Positions 34,750 through 41,184 of a DNA stretch of 41,894 nt are shown piece by piece. The stretch is from Acidobacteriota bacterium (lineage in GTDB: Bacteria > Acidobacteriota > B3-B38 > Guanabaribacteriales > JAGGZT01), in NCBI GenBank assembly GCA_021161905.1, contig JAGGZT010000067.1, forward strand, positions 1 to 41,894. The letters run 5' to 3'. Under the pieces are notes generated by a model that was not told the origin of the DNA, searched no databases, and worked only from the letters and a program-made list of their open reading frames with translations. A program made the translations under genes and the position numbers. Positions within the stretch are counted from its first letter, which is position 1; each line of letters starts with the position of its first letter.

Positions 34750-36297
34750 ATGGGAATAAGAAGGATTGGGATTTGGGTTTTCTTGATCTTCCTTCTTGGT
34801 TTCCTTCTCGCCCCTACCCAACCACCGAAGCGAGGAGGGACTCTCACCATTGGTATCCCTGGTGGGATAAAGAGCTTATCTCCCTGGGATTCCAATTATA
34901 CCATCAGAAACAAAATACTATCCAATATCTTTGAACCCCTTATCCAGAGTGAGAGGAGGACTACCAAGATCGTTCCTTGGCTGGCAGTGAGATGGGAGGT
35001 AGAGAAGGGAAACCGGGTTTTCACGATGAAGCTGAGATCTGGGGTTAAGTTTCATAATGGGGCAGTGATGACCGCGGATGATGTGGTTGCCTCGGCTAAA
35101 GTGTTTCCCCTTACGATCCGTCGAGTAGAGAAGGTTGATTCCAACACGGTTAGGTTTGTTCTTAACGAGCCGGCAAGCAATTTCCCTTATTCGATAGCCT
35201 ATGTCTACTTTGCTATTGCTCCCTCTTCCTCGGTTAACGAATATCAGCGGTTGCGGAGGGCGAATAATCTCTCTCTCTTTCAACCGGTGGGAAGCGGTCC
35301 CTTCAAGCTCTCTCGCTGGAGCAAAGGGAAGGAGATCGTCCTTTCCGCGTTTCAAGATTATTGGGGAGGACCTCCCTACCTCGATCGAATAATATATCGG
35401 ATCATTCCAGACGATAAGGAAAGGGTCTCCGCTTTGGAGCGGGGAGATATCGATCTTATCGATATCGTATTTCCCAAGGACCTTGAGCGGTTGAAGAAGA
35501 ACCCCGATCTGGTAATGGAGAGCACCTACGGCCTCAATGTGTGCTATTTAGTTATGAACACCAAGAAGAAGCCGTTTAGCGATGTTCGGGTGAGACGAGC
35601 TATTAATCTTGCCATTGACAAGTCAACTTTAGCGCGGAAATTTGTGTATGGTGGATATGGTATTCCCACCAACAACCTTCTTTCCCCCGCTTTCTTTGGT
35701 TTTCCCTCGACCCCTGGTGTGGGAAGGTATGACCCTCAGGGGGCAAAGAAGCTCCTTGCCGAAGCAGGTTATCCAAACGGCTTTTCCGCTAAGTTTTTGG
35801 TCATTCCAGTTGCTCGCCCTTACCTTCCCGACCCTCAGGGCTGTGCTGAGGAGATAAAGAGAGAGCTTGCCCTTGTGGGTATAAAGGTGAAGATAGTTAT
35901 CCCTAAGGATTATGCTGAGCTTATACGACTTGCCGGTGAGCAGGGAGATTTTGACCTTTGCCTTACCGGCTGGATATCTGAAACAGGGGATCCTGATTAC
36001 CTTTTGAGCTCTCTCCTTGGAGGACCTAAGCTTGGAGGGAACCCGGCGGGCAGCATATCTGGTTGGCGGAGCAGCGTTTTCGAAGAAAAGCTCCTTCTCA
36101 GCCGGAGACTGCCTCTTTCCGATGTAATGGGTAGGATGAAGCTTTACAATGAGGCTCTCAGAATAGCGAAGGAGGAGGTACCTATAATACCCCTCTTCCA
36201 TACCAAAGTTTTTGTGGTTTACCGGAAGAAGGTGAAGGGTGTGATACCGCATCCCACCTCCATTATTCGTTTTGACAGGGTGTGGATTGCTCAGTGA
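34750..36297 (+). CDS. Family 5 extracellular solute-binding protein (copy 2)
   Basis: This 515-residue paralogue of the preceding gene is clearly alike along its whole length, including the ligand-pocket region FVYGGYGIPTN, the C-terminal LCLTGWISETGDPDYLLSSLLGG and the last residues VKGVIPHPTSIIRFDRVWIAQ. It has a signal peptide (MGIRRIGIWVFLIFLLGFLLAP). Many differences between the copies are synonymous, so both appear to be under selection as proteins. It has its own promoter and terminator. The substrate is not predictable from sequence, and a transporter partner is not in the window. Confidence 0.9.
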   Translation: MGIRRIGIWVFLIFLLGFLLAPTQPPKRGGTLTIGIPGGIKSLSPWDSNYTIRNKILSNIFEPLIQSERRTTKIVPWLAVRWEVEKGNRVFTMKLRSGVKFHNGAVMTADDVVASAKVFPLTIRRVEKVDSNTVRFVLNEPASNFPYSIAYVYFAIAPSSSVNEYQRLRRANNLSLFQPVGSGPFKLSRWSKGKEIVLSAFQDYWGGPPYLDRIIYRIIPDDKERVSALERGDIDLIDIVFPKDLERLKKNPDLVMESTYGLNVCYLVMNTKKKPFSDVRVRRAINLAIDKSTLARKFVYGGYGIPTNNLLSPAFFGFPSTPGVGRYDPQGAKKLLAEAGYPNGFSAKFLVIPVARPYLPDPQGCAEEIKRELALVGIKVKIVIPKDYAELIRLAGEQGDFDLCLTGWISETGDPDYLLSSLLGGPKLGGNPAGSISGWRSSVFEEKLLLSRRLPLSDVMGRMKLYNEALRIAKEEVPIIPLFHTKVFVVYRKKVKGVIPHPTSIIRFDRVWIAQ

Positions 36298-36322
36298 GAC
36301 TTTGGTGATAGAGGGTATAAGA

Positions 36323-36346
36323 GGCGGGTTATCCCGCCTTTATCTT
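36323..36346. terminator. Terminator of SBP copy 2, overlapping pdxA end
   Basis: The arms GGCGGG (36323-36328) and CCCGCC (36333-36338) around TTAT are followed by TTTATCTTT on the plus strand. The right half is also the last codons and stop of convergent pdxA. Confidence 0.7.
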
Positions 36347-37321
36347 TGAGAGATGATAGGCGATTTTTATCGCCTCCATCATACTGTTTGGATTGGCTAT
36401 CCCTTTCCCTGCGATATCGAAGGCGGTGCCGTGGTCAGGTGAGGTACGGATGATGGGAAGACCCAAGGTGATGTTCACCGCCCGATCGAAAAAAAGGGTC
36501 TTTATCGGGATCATTCCCTGATCGTGGTATAGAGCGATTACCGCATCGAACCTCTTCCAGTTTTCCGGATGGAATAGGGTATCAGCGGGAAATGGTCCTG
36601 ATGCTTCTATTCCCCTCTTCTTGAGCTTTTCTATTGCAGGGCGAATTTCCTCTATCTCTTCGTCGCCGAAGGCTCCGCCCTCTCCTGCGTGGGGGTTCAA
36701 AGCAGAGATAGCTATTTTGGGCTTCCTGATCCCGAATCGGTTTTTTAACTCCTTATCCACCAATTTCGCCAACCGTATGATCTCATCCTTTTTGATATGA
36801 GCGAGGGCTTCGGCGAGGGATAGATGGGTGGTGAGGAGCACCACCCGATAATTGCCCGAGGAGAGCATCATCGCATAATCAGATACACCAAAAGAAGAGG
36901 CGAAGAACTCCGTCTGTCCCGGGAAGGGAAAGGAGATGGCGTGAAGCGAGGCTTTATTCACCGGGGCAGTAACTATAGCCTTGATTTTTCCTTCTTTGGC
37001 GAGCGCCACCGCTTTTTTAAGGTACTCCCAGGCGCATCTTCCGTATTCCCCCACCACCTTTCCTCGTTCTATTCTCTTGGGGAGGTTTTTTAAATCGAGC
37101 ACTACCGGTACTTCGGCATCGGGGAGAGGAGCCCCTTCATCTATCCTGATTAGAGAGAGGTTAAGGGAAAGCCTTTCTGCCTCCTCGGAGAGGAAGGCAT
37201 AATCCCCGATTATCAAAGGAGGGGGAGAAAAAATCTCCCCCTCTATTGCCTTCAGGGTTACTTCGGGACCAACCCCAGCTACATCCCCTATGGTTATTGC
37301 TACCTGCGGTTTTCCGCCCAA
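36329..37321 (-). CDS. pdxA: 4-hydroxythreonine-4-phosphate dehydrogenase
   Basis: The 330-residue metal-dependent dehydrogenase of the DXP-dependent pyridoxal phosphate pathway oxidises and decarboxylates 4-phosphohydroxy-L-threonine. Motifs are the N-terminal VAITIGDVAGVGPEVTLKA, APVNKASL, and the metal histidines in LLTTHLSLAEA, ALNPHAGEGGAFGDEE and ALYHDQGMIPIKTL. The C-terminal GLPIIRTSPDHGTAFDIAGKGIANP is diagnostic. A PdxA2-type role on related phosphates is possible, since pdxJ is not in the window. It lies 24 bases after the Hfq-like gene on the same strand. Confidence 0.94.
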   Translation of the reverse strand: MGGKPQVAITIGDVAGVGPEVTLKAIEGEIFSPPPLIIGDYAFLSEEAERLSLNLSLIRIDEGAPLPDAEVPVVLDLKNLPKRIERGKVVGEYGRCAWEYLKKAVALAKEGKIKAIVTAPVNKASLHAISFPFPGQTEFFASSFGVSDYAMMLSSGNYRVVLLTTHLSLAEALAHIKKDEIIRLAKLVDKELKNRFGIRKPKIAISALNPHAGEGGAFGDEEIEEIRPAIEKLKKRGIEASGPFPADTLFHPENWKRFDAVIALYHDQGMIPIKTLFFDRAVNITLGLPIIRTSPDHGTAFDIAGKGIANPNSMMEAIKIAYHLSKIKAG

Positions 37322-37345
37322 CTTACTGGATTTCCGTCAGTTTTC

Positions 37346-37672
37346 CTAACCCTTCCCCTCCTCTTCTGCCCTCTTTTCCTCTTCCTGTTGTTTGTAAATG
37401 TATTTTATGTGGCTCTTGAAGAGGACGAGGTTCGGTTTCCCTTCGCGGATTATCTTCAGGCAGTTCTTATCGTACCACTCGATCATCCCTTCGATCACTT
37501 CGCCATCGGTGAGGATGAAGACGAGAGGGGTCTTGTTGGTGATCTGCTTCACATAGTAGAAGTTCTCCGCATGGGTTTGTTCTGGAGGCGGGGTCTTTTT
37601 CCTCGCCAACTTGGCGGAAGTGAGCTGGCTCTTGATCTCAGCCAGATTGGGACGGATAAGCTTTCTGTTCAT
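37346..37672 (-). CDS. Hfq-like Sm-fold RNA-binding protein
   Basis: The 108-residue protein has an Hfq-like core at about 38-94. FYYVKQITNKTPLVFILTDGEVIEGMIEWYDKNCLKI matches the Sm1 pattern (hydrophobic strands, a DG turn, a G, then a D/N pair before a strand). NLVLFKSHIKYIYK matches Sm2, which in Hfq reads YKHAIS. It is flanked by a basic N-terminal tail of about 37 residues and a Glu/Lys-rich C-terminal tail. The basic N-terminal extension and the IKYIYK end set it apart from canonical Hfq. A role in sRNA-mRNA regulation is inferred from the fold only. It precedes pdxA in a two-gene unit. Confidence 0.65.
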   Translation of the reverse strand: MNRKLIRPNLAEIKSQLTSAKLARKKTPPPEQTHAENFYYVKQITNKTPLVFILTDGEVIEGMIEWYDKNCLKIIREGKPNLVLFKSHIKYIYKQQEEEKRAEEEGKG

Positions 37673-37802
37673 TGAATCACCTCGTTATTAAGATTAGTGC
37701 CTACTGTAAGTAGCGAAATTACTGAATTTTTAATGAGCCCTTATTACCCTATTTGCTGAAAGGAGATCCTTAAATGATCTCTTGTAGTTTAATATTAATA
37801 TT

Positions 37803-37829
37803 AATTTTTCCCTTCGGCAAGGGAAAATT
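37803..37829. other. Hairpin in the gap before the fusion gene
   Basis: The arms AATTTTTCCCTT (37803-37814) and AAGGGAAAATT (37819-37829) pair with one bulged T around CGGC. The repeated TTAATA tract just before it (about 37790-37803) adds to the AT-rich character of this 247-base divergent gap. Function unclear; a TATAAT (37849-37854) downstream may be the -10 for the fusion gene, but its -35 is poor. Confidence 0.4.
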
Positions 37830-37919
37830 CTTAAAAAGAAGAAGCATATATAATATAACTTGAGATGGATTTGTGATTATGTAATAGAGCCTACAATTGA
37901 TCCTTTAAGGAGGTTCTCA

Positions 37920-39473
37920 ATGGAGTTAAATATTAAAAAGAAAGCATTGATCACTTCCGTATTCCTTGTTTTCCTTTCCCTTTCCCTTTTTGCCCTTGAT
38001 CGCGTCCCTCTCGTGGTCGATACCGATATGGGGCTCGATGATATGAGGACGATCCTTGTTCTCCTCAATTCTCCTCGTTTCTCCGTTCGAGCGATTATTA
38101 CCGTTTCCGGCTCCTCTCGGGCAGAGGTGGGGGCGAAGAATATGGCGCGCCTCCTTTCCCATCTCGGTATCATCTCGGTCCCGGTAGCTCCTTTTCCGGA
38201 AAGAGCGGTTGCTATGGCGAAGACCCCTCCTCCCTGGCGGGAAGTGGCGGAGAATATGGGAGGGATTGAGCTTTCCCCTGTAATTGAGGTAAGGGCGAAG
38301 CAGAACGGGGAGAAGCTTCTGCTCAGGGTTTTGAAAGAGGAGACGGAGCCGATAACCATCATCGCGTTGGGACCGCTTACGAACATCGCCCGTTTCCTCT
38401 CAGAACATCCGGAACTTAGAGGGAAGATAAGGGAGATAATCTTTTCCGGAGGAAACCTCGGGAGGCTTTCGCGATCGTTCAATATCTCCTTCGATCAAAC
38501 CGCTTTCCTCAAGGTGAAGGGAAGTGGTATCCCCTTCAGGGTGATCGGTTTTCCGGAGAGGGAGAAGAGAGGGTTTCCCGAGCTTCTCCGCGCCATTTGC
38601 GAAGGTAGGGAGTACGCTTCCCCCGTTATCGCTGGTATCTTTTCAAACGAGGAAATGAGGCGACACTTCCATCTTTCGGATGAGCTGGTAGCCCTCTTCC
38701 TCCTTAAGCCGGATATGTTTCGGACCTTCAAGCCCAATGGGGCGAAGGCTGATACCACTTGCTACCTCGCCCTGAAGAAGGGGACGGAGGATGAACTGAT
38801 GAGCGTTATCGTCTCCCGACTTACTCACCTGAGGAATACCATAGGACATCGGCATTATGTAGGAGTAGAGAGGCTTTTCCCCGGGGATACCCTCCTTCCG
38901 GATATTAGGAAGGTGGCGCCGGTCGTCATCTCCCGCTACGGGCTTTATGAGTGGGAGTCGGTGATGTTGATGAACGAGCTCCATCAGCACCTTGGCGCTT
39001 ATTCCATCGTTGGGGTGAAGATGGGACTTTACGCCCTCGAATTGCTCAAGGCAGGTCCAGAGGAGGTAAAGGTGGTCTCCGAAGCGGGAAGTAAGCCCCC
39101 GGTCAGCTGTCTTTCCGATGGGGTGATGGTAGCAACCGGAGCCACCCCGGGGCGGGGTTTGATCCGGGTGGAGGAGAGAGGAATCCCTTCCTGCCGTTTT
39201 TACTATCAGAATAAGGTGTTGAGGTTGGAGCTACTTCCTTCGTATAGGAAAAAGATAAAAGACGAGATAAAAAGCCTCATCGCTCGATATGGGAACCTTA
39301 CCCCGGGCTATTTTCGCGGGGTGAGGAGATTTTCCCTTAAGCTATTTCGCGAGTTCGACCGAAGGAAAATATTTAAGGTAGAGTGGCTATCGGAGCGGGT
39401 TATCACCCGGCAGGCACCGCCTGCAGCGGTGGATACCATCCACAGGGATTCATTCATATCAGAGGGAAAGTAG
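37920..39473 (+). CDS. Exported nucleoside hydrolase-like protein fused to an FmdE-like domain
   Basis: The 517-residue protein has a signal peptide (to about residue 25). An inosine/uridine-preferring nucleoside hydrolase domain follows (about 28-305), with the calcium-binding VVDTDMGLDDM (34-41), ALGPLTNIARFL and a late Asp in GAKADTTCYLAL. A second domain (about 340-450) resembles the formylmethanofuran dehydrogenase subunit E family: HQHLGAYSIVGVKMGLYAL, PPVSCLSDGVMVATGATPGRG. The family's usual second Cys (GCT) is Ala here. The ATG at 37920 follows AAGGAGG; an upstream in-frame start (37860) has no signal peptide. The last 22 codons or so (39405-39473) are repeat DNA, and the TAG stop is inside a REP head. 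Confidence 0.75.
   Translation: MELNIKKKALITSVFLVFLSLSLFALDRVPLVVDTDMGLDDMRTILVLLNSPRFSVRAIITVSGSSRAEVGAKNMARLLSHLGIISVPVAPFPERAVAMAKTPPPWREVAENMGGIELSPVIEVRAKQNGEKLLLRVLKEETEPITIIALGPLTNIARFLSEHPELRGKIREIIFSGGNLGRLSRSFNISFDQTAFLKVKGSGIPFRVIGFPEREKRGFPELLRAICEGREYASPVIAGIFSNEEMRRHFHLSDELVALFLLKPDMFRTFKPNGAKADTTCYLALKKGTEDELMSVIVSRLTHLRNTIGHRHYVGVERLFPGDTLLPDIRKVAPVVISRYGLYEWESVMLMNELHQHLGAYSIVGVKMGLYALELLKAGPEEVKVVSEAGSKPPVSCLSDGVMVATGATPGRGLIRVEERGIPSCRFYYQNKVLRLELLPSYRKKIKDEIKSLIARYGNLTPGYFRGVRRFSLKLFREFDRRKIFKVEWLSERVITRQAPPAAVDTIHRDSFISEGK
39406..39452 (-). repeat. Palindromic repeats inside the 3' end of the fusion gene
   Basis: Two hairpins lie within the coding region. GCAGGC/GCCTGC around ACC (39410-39424) sits in a 20-base stretch (39406-39425) identical to 39691-39710. 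GTGGAT/ATCCAC around ACC (39429-39443), read on the minus strand, follows the TGAATCC head at 39452-39446 and a CT, exactly as in the repeat at 39631-39655. Confidence 0.8.
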
Positions 39474-39527
39474 GGACAGCCCTTGCGGCTGTCCTTATTA
39501 GCGGACAGGGACAAGCCCTGTCCCTAC
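39470..39527 (+). repeat. REPIN 1: inverted REP pair
   Basis: Left REP: head GTAG (39470-39473), arms GGACAGCC (39474-39481) and GGCTGTCC (39487-39494), loop CTTGC. Right REP on the other strand: arms GGACAGGG (39503-39510) and CCCTGTCC (39516-39523), loop ACAAG, ending CTAC (39524-39527). The linker is 8 bases. The TAG in the left head is the stop codon of the preceding gene. Confidence 0.92.
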
Positions 39528-39541
39528 ATTAAAAAGATGTA

Positions 39542-39566
39542 GTAGGGACAACCCTTGCGGTTGTCC
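39542..39566 (+). repeat. Single REP, variant stem
   Basis: GTAG head, arms GGACAACC (39546-39553) and GGTTGTCC (39559-39566), loop CTTGC. One stem pair is changed on both sides (G-C to A-T), so pairing is kept. Confidence 0.88.
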
Positions 39567-39630
39567 AGAGGAAGATTGCCACCTGGGGAGGGTTATTTAT
39601 GGATCCCTGATAGCGGTTGCCATCTCCCTA

Positions 39631-39655
39631 TGAATCCCTGGCGGTGGACACCGCC
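39631..39655 (+). repeat. TGAATCC-headed hairpin
   Basis: Head TGAATCC (39631-39637), CT, arms GGCGGT (39640-39645) and ACCGCC (39650-39655), loop GGAC. Confidence 0.8.
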
Positions 39656-39656
39656 C

Positions 39657-39681
39657 GGACAGGGGCAAGCCCTGTCCCTAC
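39657..39681 (-). repeat. Single REP, inverted
   Basis: Arms GGACAGGG (39657-39664) and CCCTGTCC (39670-39677) around GCAAG, ending CTAC (39678-39681). It begins one base after the hairpin before it. Confidence 0.9.
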
Positions 39682-39709
39682 GGGCAACCGCCCGGCAGGC
39701 ACCGCCTGC
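39681..39709. repeat. Two adjacent GC-rich hairpins
   Basis: CGGGC/GCCCG around AACC (39681-39694) and GCAGGC/GCCTGC around ACC (39695-39709). The second is part of the 20-base copy found in the fusion gene. Confidence 0.7.
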
Positions 39710-39732
39710 ACTGATTCATAAATTGAATGCCC

Positions 39733-39774
39733 GGCGGTGCTACCGCCTATATGAATCCGCGAGGTGGCAACCTC
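39733..39774 (+). repeat. GGCGGT hairpin plus TGAATCC-headed hairpin
   Basis: GGCGGT/ACCGCC around GCT (39733-39747), then TGAATCC (39752-39758), GC and GAGGT/ACCTC around GGCA (39761-39774). The same order recurs at 41142-41183. Bases 39732-39800 and 41141-41209 differ at only about four positions. Confidence 0.85.
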
Positions 39775-39775
39775 T

Positions 39776-39835
39776 GTAGGGACAGCCTTTATGGCTGTCC
39801 TTGTATTTTAGGACAGGGATAAACCCTGTCCCTAC
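39776..39835 (+). repeat. REPIN 2: inverted REP pair
   Basis: Left REP with GTAG (39776-39779), arms GGACAGCC/GGCTGTCC, loop TTTAT (to 39800). Linker of 10 bases. Right REP with arms GGACAGGG/CCCTGTCC, loop ATAAA (39811-39831) and CTAC (39832-39835). Confidence 0.92.
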
Positions 39836-39848
39836 GGGCGCCCGCCCG
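39835..39848. repeat. GC-rich hairpin after REPIN 2
   Basis: CGGGCG/CGCCCG around CC. The same element follows the inverted REP at 41015-41028. Confidence 0.7.
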
Positions 39849-39869
39849 CTGGGGATAATATGAAAAAAT

Positions 39870-39894
39870 GTAGGGACAGCCCTTGCGGCTGTCC
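39870..39894 (+). repeat. Single REP
   Basis: GTAG (39870-39873), arms GGACAGCC (39874-39881) and GGCTGTCC (39887-39894), loop CTTGC. Confidence 0.9.
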
Positions 39895-39927
39895 TCAGGT
39901 GACTACCGGATGCCGTGTCTCCCAATA

Positions 39928-39987
39928 TGAATCCGTGGGGGTGGACACCCCCCTGGGGGTGGTTACCCCCCTTGCGATTGTTCGCAA
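39928..39987 (+). repeat. TGAATCC-headed hairpin and two trailing hairpins
   Basis: TGAATCC (39928-39934), GT, arms GGGGGT/ACCCCC around GGAC (39937-39952). Next is a headless copy GGGGGT/ACCCCC around GGTT (39955-39970), then TTGCGA/TCGCAA around TTGT (39972-39987). The following 39988-40111 shows nothing clear. Confidence 0.75.
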
Positions 39988-40111
39988 AATATTGGTAAAA
40001 TAATAAAAGACAGGTTTTGTCACCACGGGCTTTTAAAATATAAAGAGGGGTTTTGTAGGTATTTGTAAAAGAGAAAGGGAGAGATGGGCTCTATCTTTAC
40101 CTGAAATTAAG

Positions 40112-40132
40112 ATCGGCGTGATTTTCGCCGAT
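40112..40132. other. Hairpin in the leader of the TPR gene
   Basis: The 7-bp arms ATCGGCG (40112-40118) and CGCCGAT (40126-40132) surround TGATTTT. It ends 32 bases before the start codon and overlaps the first bases of a 25-base segment that recurs inside the gene. Confidence 0.35.
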
Positions 40133-40155
40133 AATGGATATCAGGGGAACCCGGA
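40131..40155 (+). repeat. 25-base leader segment repeated inside the TPR gene
   Basis: Bases 40131-40155 and 40720-40744 match at 23 of 25 positions. The second copy is in frame and codes for part of a non-TPR insert (IMGIRRTR region). Confidence 0.7.
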
Positions 40156-40164
40156 AAGGAGGGG

Positions 40165-40965
40165 ATGATGTTTAGGATGAAAAAGGCGGTGTTTCCCGTG
40201 GCTGTTTTTCTTATTTTTCTTTTTGCTTTTGGGGTATGGGGAACACCGCTACAGAAGAAGAAACCCGCCAGCGCAAAGAAGAAGGAAGGTGAAGCATTTT
40301 TATTATATTTAAAGGGAATGAACCTTTCTGTTCAAGGGAAATACAAGGAAGCCATTGCCTGTTTCAGGAAGGCGATCAAGCTGAAGCCCGATTATGTAAA
40401 GGCATACTTCGGGCTGGGCTATGCATACGGTGAGCTTGGTCGCTATCAGGAGGCTATCGAAGCTTATAAGCAGGCGATCCGGCTGAAGCCCGATGATGCG
40501 GAGGCACACTTCCAGCTGGGCGTGGCATACGGTGAGCTTGGTCGGTGGTCCGAGGCGGTTACCGCCTTTAAGGAGGCGATCCGGCTGAAGCCCGATGATG
40601 CGGAGGCACACTACAATCTGGGCGTGGCATACGGTAAGCTTGGTCGGTGGTCCGAGGCGGTTACCCCTTTTAAGCAGGTGATCAGAGAGGAGATCAGAGA
40701 TTCGAAGGTTTTTTCTCCTATAATGGGTATCAGGAGAACCCGGACCGAGCTAGAGAGAAAGGCGTGGCACAATCTGGGTGTGGTTTATAGTAAGCTTGGT
40801 CACCCTTACGAAGCGCATAAAGCTTTTGGAAAGGCGGCCCATGGCTTCTTTGACTTGGTGGGAACCCGTCTGGTTTATCTGGACCCCCAGGATATTTATT
40901 TTCATTCTGTTCATGTAGATTACGAGACAGTAGACAATGAGTTGATCAACTTAATCTACAAGTAG
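40165..40965 (+). CDS. Exported TPR protein embedded in the REP cluster
   Basis: The 266-residue protein has a signal peptide (MMFRMKKAVFPVAVFLIFLFAFGVWG), a basic linker and four TPR units of 34 residues. GRYQEAIEAYKQAIRLKPDD and GRWSEAVTAFKEAIRLKPDD are typical. The DNA of the units starting near 40479 and 40581 differs at only about eight of 102 bases, so they duplicated recently. An insert (about 173-195) partly made of a copied leader segment interrupts the array before a final TPR-like unit. The ATG at 40165 or 40168 follows AAGGAGGGG. The stop TAG (40963-40965) lies in a REP head. A scaffold or adaptor role is the usual inference. Confidence 0.8.
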   Translation: MMFRMKKAVFPVAVFLIFLFAFGVWGTPLQKKKPASAKKKEGEAFLLYLKGMNLSVQGKYKEAIACFRKAIKLKPDYVKAYFGLGYAYGELGRYQEAIEAYKQAIRLKPDDAEAHFQLGVAYGELGRWSEAVTAFKEAIRLKPDDAEAHYNLGVAYGKLGRWSEAVTPFKQVIREEIRDSKVFSPIMGIRRTRTELERKAWHNLGVVYSKLGHPYEAHKAFGKAAHGFFDLVGTRLVYLDPQDIYFHSVHVDYETVDNELINLIYK

Positions 40966-41015
40966 GGACAGCGGGCAACAGTTGCCATCCGGACAGGAGC
41001 AAGCCCTGTCCCTAC
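40962..41015 (+). repeat. Degenerate REPIN 3
   Basis: GTAG (40962-40965) and a broken left arm (GGACAGC), then a different small hairpin GGCAAC/GTTGCC (40974-40986). A right REP follows with arms GGACAGGA/CCCTGTCC (one mismatch, 40991-41011) and CTAC (41012-41015). The TAG is the stop of the TPR gene. Confidence 0.8.
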
Positions 41016-41028
41016 GGGCGCCCGCCCG
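41015..41028. repeat. GC-rich hairpin after REPIN 3
   Basis: CGGGCG/CGCCCG around CC, identical to 39835-39848 and in the same position relative to an inverted REP. Confidence 0.7.
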
Positions 41029-41043
41029 CGCGAATTCAGGGAT

Positions 41044-41101
41044 GTAGGGACAGCCCTTGTGGCTGTCCGTCTTTTAGGACAGGGACAAGCCCTGTCCCTA
41101 C
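41044..41101 (+). repeat. REPIN 4: inverted REP pair
   Basis: Left GTAG (41044-41047) with arms GGACAGCC/GGCTGTCC, loop CTTGT. The linker is GTCTTTTA (41069-41076). Right arms GGACAGGG/CCCTGTCC, loop ACAAG, ending CTAC (41098-41101). Confidence 0.93.
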
Positions 41102-41113
41102 GGGAATCGATAA

Positions 41114-41183
41114 TGAATCCACGGGGTGGTTACCCCCGCTCGGCGGTGCTACCGCCTATATGAATCCGTGAGGTGGCAACCTC
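41114..41183 (+). repeat. TGAATCC-headed hairpins around a GGCGGT hairpin
   Basis: TGAATCC (41114-41120), AC, GGGGT/ACCCC around GGTT. Then GGCGGT/ACCGCC around GCT (41142-41156). Then TGAATCC (41161-41167), GT, GAGGT/ACCTC around GGCA (to 41183). Confidence 0.85.
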
Positions 41184-41184
41184 T

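Noticed and set aside
39555-39779. Open reading frame of 74 codons
   Set aside because: It consists entirely of REP and hairpin repeat sequence and has no ribosome site; its protein is an artefact of the repeats.
40309-40611. 100-codon frame antisense to the TPR gene
   Set aside because: Its repeated sequence is simply the complement of the tandem TPR units.
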